Below are positions 18,686 to 28,624 of a stretch of DNA of 64,000 nt, piece after piece. The notes beneath the pieces are model-generated. The model worked only from the letters and a program-made list of their open reading frames with translations. It was not told the origin of the DNA and ran no database searches. The DNA is taken from the NCBI GenBank assembly GCA_905182535.1, contig CAJJBZ010000010.1, forward strand, positions 62,001 to 126,000. Direction: 5' to 3'. The DNA comes from an uncultured Planktomarina sp. Its GTDB lineage: Bacteria > Pseudomonadota > Alphaproteobacteria > Rhodobacterales > Rhodobacteraceae. Made by a program: the position numbers and the translations under genes. The stretch's first letter is position 1, and every line of letters begins with the position of its first letter.

Positions 18686-19534
18686 TTAAGTGTCTTGCCC
18701 CACACGTTGGCGTTGTTTGCCGAGGCCGGTAATTCGCAACTCCATCACGTCACCGTTCTGTAGATAAATAGGGTCAGGCTTAATTCCCATACCGACGCCT
18801 GGTGGGGTCCCTGTGGTGATAATATCACCGGGGTGCAATGTCATCAGTTGTGACAGATGGCTAATGATTTGGGCCACGGTGAAGATCATTGTGGACGTAT
18901 TACCAGTTTGCATGCGCTTACCGTTGACATCCAGTGACATATCAAGGGCCTGTGGATCTGGAACCTCGTCGCGGGTTACCAAAAAAGGTCCGGTCGGGCC
19001 AAAGGTGTCGCAGCTTTTGCCCTTGGTCCACTGGCCGGTTAATTGAGTTTGAAAATGCCGCTCAGAAACGTCATTTACGATGCAGTAGCCCGCCACATGC
19101 GACAGGGCGTCCTGTTCAGAGACATATTTAGCAGTGGTGCCGATGACCACGCCCAGCTCAACCTCCCAATCCGTATGGGTGGAGCCGCGGGGCATGATCA
19201 CATCATCATTGGCTCCAACGATGGCTGAATTGGCTTTGAAAAATAGGATTGGATGCTCCGGGATCGCAGCTCCAGTTTCTGCAGCATGATCTGAATAATT
19301 TAGACCTATGCAAAGATACTTTCCAATATTGCCCACAATAGGTGCGAAGCGCGGCGTACCTTCGACCCTTGGCATGGACGATGTGTCTATAGCGCGTAGA
19401 CTATCCAGCGACGCATCATCGAGCATGCGCCCGTCAATATCTTCAATATGCGCAGAAAGATCACGCAAGGCGCCATCCGTATCTATCAAACCAGGGCGTT
19501 CTGCGCCCTCATTGCCGTAGCGAACCAATTTCAT
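18686..19534 (-). CDS. Fumarylacetoacetate hydrolase family protein
   Basis: A 282-residue member of the FAH superfamily. The N-terminal cap MKLVRYG-x-EGAERPGLID leads into the core with KYLCIGLNYSDHAAETG, the metal ligands in DWEVELGVVIG, and GDIITTGTPPGVGMG near the end. This subgroup includes 2,4-diketo-3-deoxy-L-fuconate/rhamnonate hydrolases and ureidoglycolate lyases. Beside an IlvD/Edd dehydratase and an SDR, a diketo-deoxy sugar-acid hydrolase is the best guess, yielding pyruvate plus a short acid. A ribosome site AGGAG lies 7 bases before the ATG; the start is 9 bases after the dehydratase stop. Confidence 0.8.
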   Translation of the reverse strand: MKLVRYGNEGAERPGLIDTDGALRDLSAHIEDIDGRMLDDASLDSLRAIDTSSMPRVEGTPRFAPIVGNIGKYLCIGLNYSDHAAETGAAIPEHPILFFKANSAIVGANDDVIMPRGSTHTDWEVELGVVIGTTAKYVSEQDALSHVAGYCIVNDVSERHFQTQLTGQWTKGKSCDTFGPTGPFLVTRDEVPDPQALDMSLDVNGKRMQTGNTSTMIFTVAQIISHLSQLMTLHPGDIITTGTPPGVGMGIKPDPIYLQNGDVMELRITGLGKQRQRVGQDT

Positions 19535-19543
19535 GTCATGCTC

Positions 19544-21335
19544 CTAGTGATTGTCACGTGGCGTATGTTTACGGGCGATATCCTGATATTTATGGGCACC
19601 TTCGAGGGTCATACCTTCGGAAAAGGGTTGAACTTTTTCACGAAACAGTTCTTGCCAAGGTGTTTGGCTGTCGGGGGTAAATGGGCGAGGGCCGAGGACC
19701 GCCTTCCTACGTTCCAATTCAGCTGGATCCACCAACATGTCTGCAGTGCAAGCGTTCAAATCAATCCTAATTGTGTCGCCTGTCTGGACTAAGCCTAAGC
19801 CACCACCGTCTGCAGCCTCTGGGGAGGCGTTGAGAATGGAAGGAGAGCCAGACGTACCTGACTGTCGTCCATCACCTAAACAGGGTAGGGAAGTGATGCC
19901 TTGGGTGATTAGATAGGAGGGTGGACGCATGTTCACCACTTCGGCCCCGCCAGGATAGCCAATTGGCCCTGCGCCTCGCATAATCAATACGCAATTAGCA
20001 TCAATCATCAGGCTTTGGTCGTCAATAGTATGGTGAAAATCCTCTGGACCATCAAATACAACAGCGCGCCCTTCAAAAGCGTTAGGGCTATCGGGGTTGG
20101 ACAAATAGCGCGAACGAAATTCTGGTGAAATCACCGATGTTTTCATGATTGCACTATCAAATAAATTGCCCTTAAGGTTTATAAACCCAGCCGATTGTAC
20201 CAGTGGCGCGTTCACTTGTTTGATCACATCACTGTTTTCACTTCTTAGATGACCACAGTTCTCTAAGATTGTCTTTCCATTGACTGTCTGCGCATTCGGG
20301 TGAGGCAGCAAATCAGCTGCCAGTAATTCCCCTATCACTGCAGGCACGCCGCCCGCCTCTATGGTAATCTTCGCCGAGATATTCGCCAGCTGGCTGCAAA
20401 TTAACTAGTAAAGGTACGTTATGGCCAAGGCCCTGCCAGTCGTCATTATTTAAAGCTACGCCTAAATGTTTGGCGATCCCGTTCAGGTGAATTGGCGCAT
20501 TGGTTGAGCCACCAATAGCGGAGTTGATCACAATAGCATTTTCAAAAGCTTCGCGCGTCATAATGGCGTCTGGGCGTAGATCTTCATGCACCATATCCAC
20601 AATGCGCAAGCCGGTTTCATAACTGATTTGCCCTCGTTCACGGTAAGGTGCAGGAATTGCAGCCGCACCTGGTAACTGCATGCCCAACCCTTCAGCTAAA
20701 GAGTTCATAGTGGTTGCTGTGCCCATGGTGTTGCAATACCCAACCGAAGGTGCCGAGGAGGTCACCATCTCCATAAATCCGTCGTCGTCAATCTCACCGG
20801 CAGCAAGCATTTCGCGGGCTTTCCAAACGATGCTGCCTGATCCGGAGCGTTTGCCACGGAACCAGCCGTTTAGCATCGGTCCCACCGATAGAGCTATCGC
20901 GGGGATGTTAACCGTGGCCGCAGCCATCAGTAGCGCAGGTGTGGTTTTGTCACAGCCAATGTTTAGCACAACTCCGTCAATTGGGTAGCCAAATAGGGTC
21001 TCCACCAAGACTAAATATGCAAGATTTCGGTCTAAGCATCGCAGTTGGACGCTTGCCAGTTTCCTGAATGGGATGCACGGGGATCTCAATCACTGTTCCA
21101 CCCGCTGCTAATCACCCATCCGTCACCGTTTCGTAAGTTCAATGTGGTGGCGATTGCACGGTGACAAATCACTGCCCGTCTGTGCAATTCCGATAATTGG
21201 GTTACCAGACTGTAATTCTTTTCTAGTAAGACCATAGTTAAGATATCGCTCTAAATAAAGAGCAGTCATTTCTGGATCTTTTGGATTATTAAACCATTGT
21301 TGGCTTCTTAAATTTTTTTTACGTTTTATTGGCAT
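19544..21335 (-). CDS. IlvD/Edd family sugar-acid dehydratase (frame broken at several points)
   Basis: The parts add up to a dehydratase of about 595 residues of the kind that turns pentonates or hexonates into 2-keto-3-deoxy acids. Iron-sulfur cysteines are visible in [26 protein letters not shown] and [30 protein letters not shown] and [20 protein letters not shown] are further family signatures. The start [21 protein letters not shown] region resembles arabinonate/xylonate-type enzymes more than IlvD. Four small indels lie between 21020 and 21130 and one near 20345 (an extra G before CGGGCGG). Whether these are errors or true decay is open. Confidence 0.75.
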
Positions 21336-21372
21336 AAATACTCGTAAAGTTCTAATGGTTTGTTCGCATCGA

Positions 21373-22113
21373 TTAGTTCGACCAGCCACCGTCTATGACT
21401 TGAGTTGTGGCAGTAGTGAATGCACTTTCGTCTGATCCTAAATAAACCGCAAGAGCAGCAATTTCCTCGGCGGTTCCAATACGCCCCATCGGTTGGCGGG
21501 CGGTGAAGTCTTTCATGGCTTGCACTTCATCACCAGTGGCGCGCAACCGCTCGTGAAGGGATGGGCTCTCCACTGTGCCGGGGCAAATGGCATTGCAGCG
21601 AATACCTTGGCTTATGTAATCAATGGCCACGGATTTTGTCAGCCCAATCACTGCGGCCTTTGTGGTTCCGTAAATGAACCTATTTGGCGCGCCAATGACC
21701 GATGAGCAAGCGGAAGACATATTGATTATCGAACCAGTACCACGCTGCAACATTCCAGGCAGAGCCGCTTGAATTGTGCGCAACATCGAGCGGACGTTGA
21801 GGTTTAAGGCAAATTCCCAATCTGCGTCGATTGCTTCCAAGATACTGCCATGATGCACGAACCCTACACCATTGAACAATATATCTGGATTAGCGTGCGC
21901 CACACCCTCGGTTACAGAGCTCTCGTCCAAAACATCTAAAACATTTACCTCAAGCATGCCGCTGCTGGCGCTTTTTAACTCAGCCAGCGTGTCAGGGTTG
22001 ACGTCGGTAGCAAAAACATGTGCGCCTTCAGCGGCCATTGCTAAGGCTGTGGCGCGGCCAATGCCTTGCCCTGCGGCGGTGACTAAGGCGCGTTTTCCGG
22101 CTAGTCTTTCCAT
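21373..22113 (-). CDS. SDR family oxidoreductase, probable deoxy-sugar-acid dehydrogenase
   Basis: A classical short-chain dehydrogenase of about 246 residues: cofactor motif [29 protein letters not shown], catalytic Ser in [11 protein letters not shown] and [16 protein letters not shown] (Tyr-x3-Lys), and closing [12 protein letters not shown]. An acidic residue after the second strand (FATDVNPDT) indicates NAD preference. The pattern resembles 2-keto-3-deoxy-L-fuconate dehydrogenases and the related BDH2 group. I chose the ATG preceded by GAAGGA over a longer frame opening 12 codons earlier. It heads the set dehydratase-FAH-iolB. Confidence 0.8.
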   Translation of the reverse strand: MERLAGKRALVTAAGQGIGRATALAMAAEGAHVFATDVNPDTLAELKSASSGMLEVNVLDVLDESSVTEGVAHANPDILFNGVGFVHHGSILEAIDADWEFALNLNVRSMLRTIQAALPGMLQRGTGSIINMSSACSSVIGAPNRFIYGTTKAAVIGLTKSVAIDYISQGIRCNAICPGTVESPSLHERLRATGDEVQAMKDFTARQPMGRIGTAEEIAALAVYLGSDESAFTTATTQVIDGGWSN

Positions 22114-22362
22114 CTTTCCATCCTTCAATATATCGTAAAGCTGACCCATATCGTCATGGAGAGGCCGTATGTTCGTGATTTAAACTATATTTTTAGCTTG
22201 GGAACCTATCTCCAGCCTTGTCTAAGCTCATTTAAGGATGAGTTATAGATAAGACCATCGCTGTTGCTTTGCGGAATTGATGTGTTGCAATTTGTCTATT
22301 TCACAACCAAAATATATTTTAGTAAACCGCAATCTTTGCGTCTAAAAAAGGTTTTAAGATCA

Positions 22363-23243
22363 ATGTCAGTGCAAAAAATTGCCCTATTAGGCACGGGTTT
22401 GATGGGAGCGCCGATGGCCCGAAACCTTTGCCAGGCTGGTGTGGATACGACCGTGTGGAATCGTACAGCTAATAAGGCCAAGCATTTGGCCCACTTTGGA
22501 GCAACAGTCGCCCAAAGTGCAGCAGGTGCCGTAGCACAAGCAGATATCGTGATCTCGATGTTGTCTGATGGTCCTACTGGAGTCATGGTGCAGTCTGACC
22601 CTGATGTGCGCGCCTCTTTGAAAGCTGGCGCTATTTGGGTCGAAATGGGCTCGATTAAACCGGAGGAGGCGCGTGCGTCTGCAGCCAATCTGGCGCAGTT
22701 GAATGTCGGCTATGTAGATGCTCCGGTGTCTGGAGGTACTAAAGGTGCTGAAGAGGCAAACCTTGCTATCATGGCAGGTGGCGATCTGGTAATTTTTGAA
22801 GATGTGTGCAGTGTCTTTGACGCGACCGGTGCATGTGGGTCCGGTGGGAGCAGGGCAATTGGCGAAATTGGCCAACCAAGCCATTGTTGGTATCACCATT
22901 GCTGCGGTAGCCGAAGCGATGTTGATGCTGCAAAACGGTGGTGCGGATCCGGCTGCGGTGCGGGCTGGCCTTGAAGGGTGGCTTTGCAGACAGTACAATT
23001 TTGCAGCAACACGGTGCACGCATGACGACTGGAGACTTCACTCCTGGTGGGTTGTGTGAATTACAGCTAAAGGACCTTAATAATGCTTTGGCAGAGGCTG
23101 AAAGCTTTGGGCTAAGCTTACCAACTCTGATCAATACCCGCGATCGCTTTCAGCGCTTAGTCAGCGATCTTAATGGCGCAAAGCTCGATCACTCAGCATT
23201 ATATTTGGAGCTGTGTGATCTTAACGGTCTCGGCTCAGTTTAG
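22363..23243 (+). CDS. Beta-hydroxyacid dehydrogenase, NAD(P)-binding (frame broken twice)
   Basis: A member of the 3-hydroxyisobutyrate/tartronate-semialdehyde reductase family, about 290 residues. The Rossmann motif ALLGTGLMGAPMARNL opens the protein; VDAPVSGGTKGAEEANLAIM is the substrate-binding segment; GQLAKLANQAIVG carries the catalytic Lys; the C-terminal helical domain ends GAKLDHSALYLELCDLNG. The frame changes near 22835 and again near 22977 (an extra G in GAAGGGTGG), so three frames must be joined. It is divergent from the sugar-acid set and may reduce or oxidise one of its short hydroxyacid products. Confidence 0.8.
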
Positions 23244-23437
23244 TGTGTAAATTACTGAGCTCTATTTGATTTTGCTGCTGCATTTTTTCAAACGAAAAAA
23301 TTAATTAAAGAATTTCTGCTATAGATTGAATAGAAATCATAGCTTGCATAGTAAAAATTATAACCTAAGCTAAAGTAAGGTTTTCAAGTAAATGCTGTTG
23401 GCCTATGCGTGATTGACGTGCCTGGGAGGCATTATAT

Positions 23438-23953
23438 TTGGATTTTGAAGACGACCGCATTATAGTTGCATCACCTGAAAAAGTTTGGGCAAACCTGCTT
23501 GACCCAGAGATACTGAGGAAGTGCGTGCCAGGGTGCCAGAGCCTTACGGGCGACGTCGAGGGTGGTTTCGAGGCTACTGTTGTTCAAAAGGTTGGCCCCG
23601 TGAAAGCTAAGTTCAAGGGAACCGTGCATTTAAGTGAGCTCAATGCCCCATATAGTCTGCGCATTAGTGGTAAGGGTGAAGGCGGCGTTGCCGGGTTTGC
23701 CCGAGGGGGTGCGGATGTAACTCTTGAGGCCGATGAATTAGGAACAAAATTAAGTTATGCGGTAAAGGCGCAAATTGGTGGAAAGTTAGCACAGCTAGGC
23801 TCTCGCATCATCGACAGTTTTGTCAGTCAAATGGCAAATCAGTTTTTTGAGACGTTTCAGAGCGAAGTGGAAGGGGCCAACTTAACAGTGGCTGAAGTAC
23901 CAATGCAAAAAATTGGATTTTGGAAAAGAATTTTACATATTTTCAAAAAATAA
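23438..23953 (+). CDS. coxG: CoxG family (SRPBCC fold) protein
   Basis: A 171-residue START-like protein of the CO dehydrogenase subunit G family. The pattern [30 protein letters not shown] and [19 protein letters not shown] is typical. CoxG is thought to help attach or mature molybdenum hydroxylases at the membrane. The C-terminal tail [14 protein letters not shown] looks amphipathic and could touch the membrane. The start is TTG with GGGAGG 8 bases upstream. It is the first gene of the train running through coxSLM, coxDE and the reductive dehalogenase. Confidence 0.82.
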   Translation: MDFEDDRIIVASPEKVWANLLDPEILRKCVPGCQSLTGDVEGGFEATVVQKVGPVKAKFKGTVHLSELNAPYSLRISGKGEGGVAGFARGGADVTLEADELGTKLSYAVKAQIGGKLAQLGSRIIDSFVSQMANQFFETFQSEVEGANLTVAEVPMQKIGFWKRILHIFKK

Positions 23954-23973
23954 TATGGCTAGGGAGAGAAAGA

Positions 23974-24456
23974 ATGAAAATTGCGATGACTGTAAACGGG
24001 AAATCTGTATCCCGTGAGGTGTCTGACAACACCCTGCTTGTTGAATATATTCGAGATCACCTGAGACTGACTGGTACCCATGTGGGCTGTGACACCAGCC
24101 AATGCGGTGCATGTGTGGTGCACGTGGACGGTCAAGCGACGAAATCTTGCACCATGTTGGCTGCTAGCGCAGAGGGTCTAGCAGTCACTACAGTGGAAGG
24201 TTTGGCAAAATCGAAAGATGACCTGCATCCGATGCAAGTGGCGTTCAAAGAAAACCACGGCCTGCAATGTGGGTTTTGCACTCCAGGCATGATTATGACC
24301 GCCACAGATATGGTGACACGATATCATACGCAGGGCAAAGAACTCACTGAGGACGCCATTCGTGTGCATTTGGAGGGTAATATTTGCCGCTGCACTGGCT
24401 ACCACAATATTGTGAAATCCATCGCGGACGGTGCGTCCAAGATGACGACTGTATAG
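23974..24456 (+). CDS. coxS: Molybdenum hydroxylase small subunit, 2x[2Fe-2S]
   Basis: The 160-residue iron-sulfur subunit passes electrons from the Mo site to the FAD subunit. The plant-type cluster ligands are in [15 protein letters not shown] plus a Cys at KSCTM, and the second cluster is in [10 protein letters not shown] and CRCTGY. The start ATG has AGGGAGAGAAAGA just upstream and excludes a longer open frame that overlaps coxG. The stop is 6 bases before coxL. Gene order S-L-M is that of form II CoxL clusters. Confidence 0.92.
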   Translation: MKIAMTVNGKSVSREVSDNTLLVEYIRDHLRLTGTHVGCDTSQCGACVVHVDGQATKSCTMLAASAEGLAVTTVEGLAKSKDDLHPMQVAFKENHGLQCGFCTPGMIMTATDMVTRYHTQGKELTEDAIRVHLEGNICRCTGYHNIVKSIADGASKMTTV

Positions 24457-24462
24457 GGGGGA

Positions 24463-26829
24463 ATGAATATGTCTGAAGGAATTGGAGCCCGCGTCTTACG
24501 CAAGGAAGACAAAAGATTCATCACTGGAAAAGGTCGGTATACCGACGATATTGTAGAGGATAATCAGGCCTATGCCGCCTTTGTGCGCAGCCCGCATGCC
24601 CATGCGCGTATCGTGTCGATCGACACCACTGCGGCCATGAAAATGGAAGGTGTTGAAACAGTTCTCAACGGCGCCCAATTGACCGGCGACGGCATTGGCA
24701 ACATTATTTGTGGCTGGGCGGTTGCATCCAAAGATGGCAGCCCGATGAATATGGGCGCATGGTCGGCTTTGGCTACTGAAAAAGTGCGCTATGTTGGAGA
24801 TGCCGTGGCCATAGTTGTGGCCGATACAAAGTCACTGGCTAAATTAGCAGCTGAAGCAGTCGTCGTTACCTATGAGGAGCTGCCTGTGGTAGTGGGGTCG
24901 CTGCAGGCCCTAGCGGGCGGTGCGCCGCAACTGCATGAGAATGCGCCCGGTAATTTGATTTTTGATTGGGAAATAGGTGATTTGGCCCCAACCGACGCTG
25001 CTTTAGCTGCTGCGGCTCATGTGACGGAAATGGACATCACCAACAATCGCTTGGCGCCAAATCCAATGGAACCTAGATCTGCGATTGCCACATTTAACGA
25101 TGCTGAAGACCATTATACACTCTATACAACCAGCCAAAATCCCCATGTAGCGCGTTTGGTGCTCTCTGCGTTTTATAACGTAGCTCCGGAGCATAAGTTG
25201 AGGGTGATAGCGCCGGACGTAGGTGGTGGATTCGGATCAAAAATCTACATTTATCCTGAAGAAATTGCTTGCCTATGGGCTGCTATGAAATCTGGGCGTT
25301 CAGTTAAATGGACCTCTGATCGCACTGAAGCTTTTTTGACTGATGCCCATGGCCGCGACCACGTATCAACTGCCAAAATAGGTTTTGATGGAGATGGTAT
25401 GATTGTAGGTTTGAAGGTCAACACTAAGGCTAACCTCGGCGCCTATATGTCGCTGTTCAGTTCGGCAGTACCAACCTATCTCTACGGGACACTACTCTCG
25501 GGTCAGTATAACATAGCCAATATCTATTGTGATGTGCAGGCCGTTTATACTAATACAGTGCCGGTTGATGCATACCGTGGTGCTGGTCGTCCTGAAGCGT
25601 GCTATGTAATTGAACGGATTATGGAAACTGCTGCGCGTGAAATGGGAGTCGATCCCGCTGAACTTCGTGCTAAAAATTTCGTAACTTCCTTTCCTCATCA
25701 AACCCCAGTGATTATGGCTTATGATAGCGGTGACTTTGCAACCAACCAAAAGCAAGCGCAAAAGGCGGCTGACGTAGCCGGATTTAGAGCCCGCAAAGCT
25801 GAGGCGCTGGGCCGTGGTAAGCTTCGTGGCCTCGGCTATTCCAACTATATTGAAGCTTGTGGCATCGCACCTTCAGCGGCTGTGGGTAGCTTGGGCGCCG
25901 GTGTAGGTCTATGGGAAAGTGCCGAAGTGCGCGTTAATCCAGTGGGCACTATTGAAATTCTCACTGGTTCTCACAGCCACGGCCAAGGTCATGAAACCAC
26001 ATTCGCTCAGATTGTAGCTGAACGCTTTGATCTTCCGACTGAGAATATCAAAATTGTGCATGGCGATACTGATAAAGTCCAATTTGGAATGGGCACCTAT
26101 GGATCCCGTTCTGGGGCTGTGGGCATGTCTGCCATCGTGAAAGCTATGGATAAGGTCGAAGCTAAGGTCAAAAAGATTGCGGCCCATGTCCTGGAAGCTG
26201 GTGAAGATGACATAGTGATTGAGGGTGGTGCTGTGAAAGTTGCTGGTACCGATAAGCAGATGCTTTGGCATGAAGTAGGTCTGGCGGCTTATACCGCGCA
26301 TAATATTCCTGATGGGATGGAGCCTGGCCTTAAAGAAACTGCATTCTACGATCCAACTAACTTCACCTTCCCAGCGGGATGTTATATCTGTGAGGTTGAG
26401 GTGGATCCGGATACCGGTGTGACTGAAGTTGTCCAATTTGTAGCATCTGATGATTTTGGTACCATAATTAATCCTATGATTGTAGAAGGCCAAGTGCATG
26501 GTGGGATAGCTCAGGGAATTGGCCAAGCGATGCTGGAAAATGTGGTCTATGATGACGCTGGCCAACAATTGTCGGCCAGCTACATGGATTATACAATGCC
26601 ACGGGCCGATGACTTGCCAAATTATTCAGTGCATCACGCGTCAACCACATGCCCAGGAAATCCCCTTGGCATGAAAGGTTGTGGTGAAGCAGGTGCCATT
26701 GGATCTCCACCGGCTGTAATCAATGCAATTACAGATGCCATTGGCAACAATAATCTTTCTATGCCTGCCACCCCTGCTGCGGTCTGGACTGCTTTGCAGG
26801 CTGCAAGCATCAAATTAGCAGCTGAATAA
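24463..26829 (+). CDS. coxL: Form II CoxL-type molybdenum hydroxylase large subunit
   Basis: The 788-residue catalytic subunit of the xanthine oxidase family, binding the molybdopterin cytosine dinucleotide cofactor. The active-site loop is AYRGAGR (residues 370-376), the form II signature; true (form I) CO dehydrogenases have AYxCSFR with the Cys that bridges Cu and Mo. The MPT-proximal glutamate is in GCGEAGAIGSPPAV (about Glu742), and PDVGGGFGSK lies near residue 250. Form II enzymes are often labelled CO dehydrogenase but their substrates are mostly unknown. The frame is intact. Neighbours CoxS, CoxM and maturation factors CoxD/E/XdhC make a complete enzyme set. Confidence 0.9.
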   Translation: MNMSEGIGARVLRKEDKRFITGKGRYTDDIVEDNQAYAAFVRSPHAHARIVSIDTTAAMKMEGVETVLNGAQLTGDGIGNIICGWAVASKDGSPMNMGAWSALATEKVRYVGDAVAIVVADTKSLAKLAAEAVVVTYEELPVVVGSLQALAGGAPQLHENAPGNLIFDWEIGDLAPTDAALAAAAHVTEMDITNNRLAPNPMEPRSAIATFNDAEDHYTLYTTSQNPHVARLVLSAFYNVAPEHKLRVIAPDVGGGFGSKIYIYPEEIACLWAAMKSGRSVKWTSDRTEAFLTDAHGRDHVSTAKIGFDGDGMIVGLKVNTKANLGAYMSLFSSAVPTYLYGTLLSGQYNIANIYCDVQAVYTNTVPVDAYRGAGRPEACYVIERIMETAAREMGVDPAELRAKNFVTSFPHQTPVIMAYDSGDFATNQKQAQKAADVAGFRARKAEALGRGKLRGLGYSNYIEACGIAPSAAVGSLGAGVGLWESAEVRVNPVGTIEILTGSHSHGQGHETTFAQIVAERFDLPTENIKIVHGDTDKVQFGMGTYGSRSGAVGMSAIVKAMDKVEAKVKKIAAHVLEAGEDDIVIEGGAVKVAGTDKQMLWHEVGLAAYTAHNIPDGMEPGLKETAFYDPTNFTFPAGCYICEVEVDPDTGVTEVVQFVASDDFGTIINPMIVEGQVHGGIAQGIGQAMLENVVYDDAGQQLSASYMDYTMPRADDLPNYSVHHASTTCPGNPLGMKGCGEAGAIGSPPAVINAITDAIGNNNLSMPATPAAVWTALQAASIKLAAE

Positions 26830-26841
26830 GGAGTTTGGACG

Positions 26842-27669
26842 ATGTATGAGACCAATTTTCATAAAGCTTCCACGGCGCAAGACGCGGCAGCACTCTTAGC
26901 CAAATCAGACGATGGCAAAATCTTGGCGGGTGGTCAGACATTGATTCCCACGATGAAGCAAAGACTGGCAGCACCTGCGGATCTAGTCGATCTGAGCCGG
27001 GCCGAGGCCCTGCGCGGTGTGACCATCACCAAGCGCAAAAAAATGGGTATAATGAAGGCAGATGGTGGTGAGACGATAACCATTGGTGCCATGACCACGC
27101 ATGCAGAAGTGGCTGGTGATACAGAGTTGGCTAAAGTTTGTCCTGTAATCTCTGGATTGGCAGCTAACATTGGTGATCCTGCGGTACGCCATCGTGGCAC
27201 CATCGGTGGCTCTGTAGCCAATAATGATCCTGCAGCTGATTATCCCGCCGCTTTAATGGCTTTGAGAGCTACAATCCATACCAACAGTCGTGAAATCAAA
27301 GCTGAAGATTACTTCCAAGGTATGTTTGCAACGGCGTTAGCTGATAATGAGATTATCACTGCGGTGAGCTTTCAGGCCCCAGCGGTGGGCGGTTATGGCA
27401 AATTTCCCAACCCGGCGTCCCGCTATGCAATGGTGGGCGTATTTATTGCCAAATCTGTTGACGGTGATGTGTGCGTTGCTGTGACTGGGGCGGGCGATAA
27501 TGGTGTTTACCGCCACGCTGGATTAGAAGCGGCTCTATCTGCAGATTGGTCCACAACAGCGATCGAAGCGATTGAGGTCTCGGCGGATGGGCTTATGTCC
27601 GACTTACATGGGACTGCGGCTTACCGCGCTAATCTTATTAAGGTTATGGCCAAACGCGCTTTGGTCTAG
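26842..27669 (+). CDS. coxM: Molybdenum hydroxylase FAD-binding medium subunit
   Basis: The 275-residue flavoprotein subunit takes electrons from the iron-sulfur subunit. The FAD pyrophosphate motifs are in ILAGGQTLIPTMKQRLA and TIGGSVANNDPAADYPAAL, and GDPAVRHRGTIG is the typical loop. The C-terminal CoxM/CO_deh_flav_C domain follows. It starts 12 bases after coxL with a GGAG ribosome site. A strong hairpin separates it from coxD. Confidence 0.92.
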   Translation: MYETNFHKASTAQDAAALLAKSDDGKILAGGQTLIPTMKQRLAAPADLVDLSRAEALRGVTITKRKKMGIMKADGGETITIGAMTTHAEVAGDTELAKVCPVISGLAANIGDPAVRHRGTIGGSVANNDPAADYPAALMALRATIHTNSREIKAEDYFQGMFATALADNEIITAVSFQAPAVGGYGKFPNPASRYAMVGVFIAKSVDGDVCVAVTGAGDNGVYRHAGLEAALSADWSTTAIEAIEVSADGLMSDLHGTAAYRANLIKVMAKRALV

Positions 27670-27687
27670 CCTGCCTATTTACATCTC

Positions 27688-27716
27688 ACACCAGCTCCAA
27701 AATTTTGGGCTGGTGT
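27688..27716 (+). other. Stem-loop between coxM and coxD
   Basis: ACACCAGC and GCTGGTGT make a perfect 8-bp stem whose interior contains a second palindrome CCAAAATTTTGG. Only a short T-poor sequence follows, so it is a weak terminator at best. It could attenuate expression of the maturation genes or protect the 3' end of the subunit mRNA. Confidence 0.45.
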
Positions 27717-27748
27717 TCCTTATTTGGGGATTGATACCGTGAAACAAA

Positions 27749-28624
27749 TTGCCGCAATCTATTGACGCAACCACCGCTCTGCTCGCTTCTGAGGGCTATG
27801 TGGCAGATCGTGCTTTGTCGACGCTGACCTTTCTCTCCCTTACGCTCAACCGGCCAATTTTTTTGGAAGGGGAAGCAGGCGTTGGTAAAACTGAGTTAGC
27901 CAAGGTGATAGCTAAAGGATTGGGCAGAGACCTGATACGTTTGCAATGCTACGAAGGGTTGGACACGTCGACTTCAGTTTATGAATGGAATTTTGCGGCT
28001 CAAATGCTGGCTATGCGAAATGAAGGCGAGGCAGATATCTATAATGAAAAATATCTAATCAAACGCGCCTTGCTGAAAGCGGTTGAGCCGCATGCCTCCG
28101 GCCCACCCGTGCTGTTGATTGATGAGATTGATCGTTCAGATGCACCTTTTGAGGCATTCCTGTTGGAAGCCCTCTCAGATTTTCAAGTCACTGTGCCTGA
28201 GCTTGGTGTTATCAAGGCGCAAGACCCGCCTATCGTAATCCTGACTTCCAACCGCACCCGTGAAGTGCATGATGCCCTGAAGCGGCGGTGTTTGTATCAT
28301 TGGGTGGATTATCCCGATTTTGACCGTGAGATGGAGATTTTGGCGGCCCGCGTGCCGGAGGCCAAACAGGCGTTAAGCCTAGAGGTAGTTGCCTTTATAC
28401 AAAAGCTGCGTGAAGAGGATCTGTTCAAGCGCCCCGGACTCGCGGAAACGCTTGACTGGGCCAAATGCCTTATTGCGCTGGATATTGTAGCTCTGTCGCC
28501 GGATGTGATTACCGACACGATAGGCGCGGTACTTAAATATCAAGACGATATCGCCAAAATTACTGGTGGTGCGGCGGCGCGCATTTTGGATCAGATAAAA
28601 CAGGACATGCAGGCGCTGAAATGA
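27749..28624 (+). CDS. coxD: MoxR-type AAA+ ATPase CoxD
   Basis: A 291-residue AAA+ ATPase: Walker A EGEAGVGKTELAK, Walker B VLLIDEIDRSD, and the sensor region ILTSNRTREVHDALKRRC. CoxD is the chaperone-like ATPase needed for assembly of the sulfurated metal centre in CO dehydrogenase and acts with the VWA protein CoxE. The best start is TTG giving PQSIDATTALLASEGY, since the ATG/GTG codons upstream are out of frame or blocked by a stop. Its stop overlaps the coxE start as ATGA. Confidence 0.88.
   Translation: MPQSIDATTALLASEGYVADRALSTLTFLSLTLNRPIFLEGEAGVGKTELAKVIAKGLGRDLIRLQCYEGLDTSTSVYEWNFAAQMLAMRNEGEADIYNEKYLIKRALLKAVEPHASGPPVLLIDEIDRSDAPFEAFLLEALSDFQVTVPELGVIKAQDPPIVILTSNRTREVHDALKRRCLYHWVDYPDFDREMEILAARVPEAKQALSLEVVAFIQKLREEDLFKRPGLAETLDWAKCLIALDIVALSPDVITDTIGAVLKYQDDIAKITGGAAARILDQIKQDMQALK

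Noticed and set aside
25909-26568. A 219-codon minus-strand frame inside coxL
   Set aside because: Antisense to an intact, conserved gene and without family resemblance.
24463-26829. Form I CO dehydrogenase
   Set aside because: The loop is AYRGAGR, not AYxCSFR, and the gene order is S-L-M rather than M-S-L.
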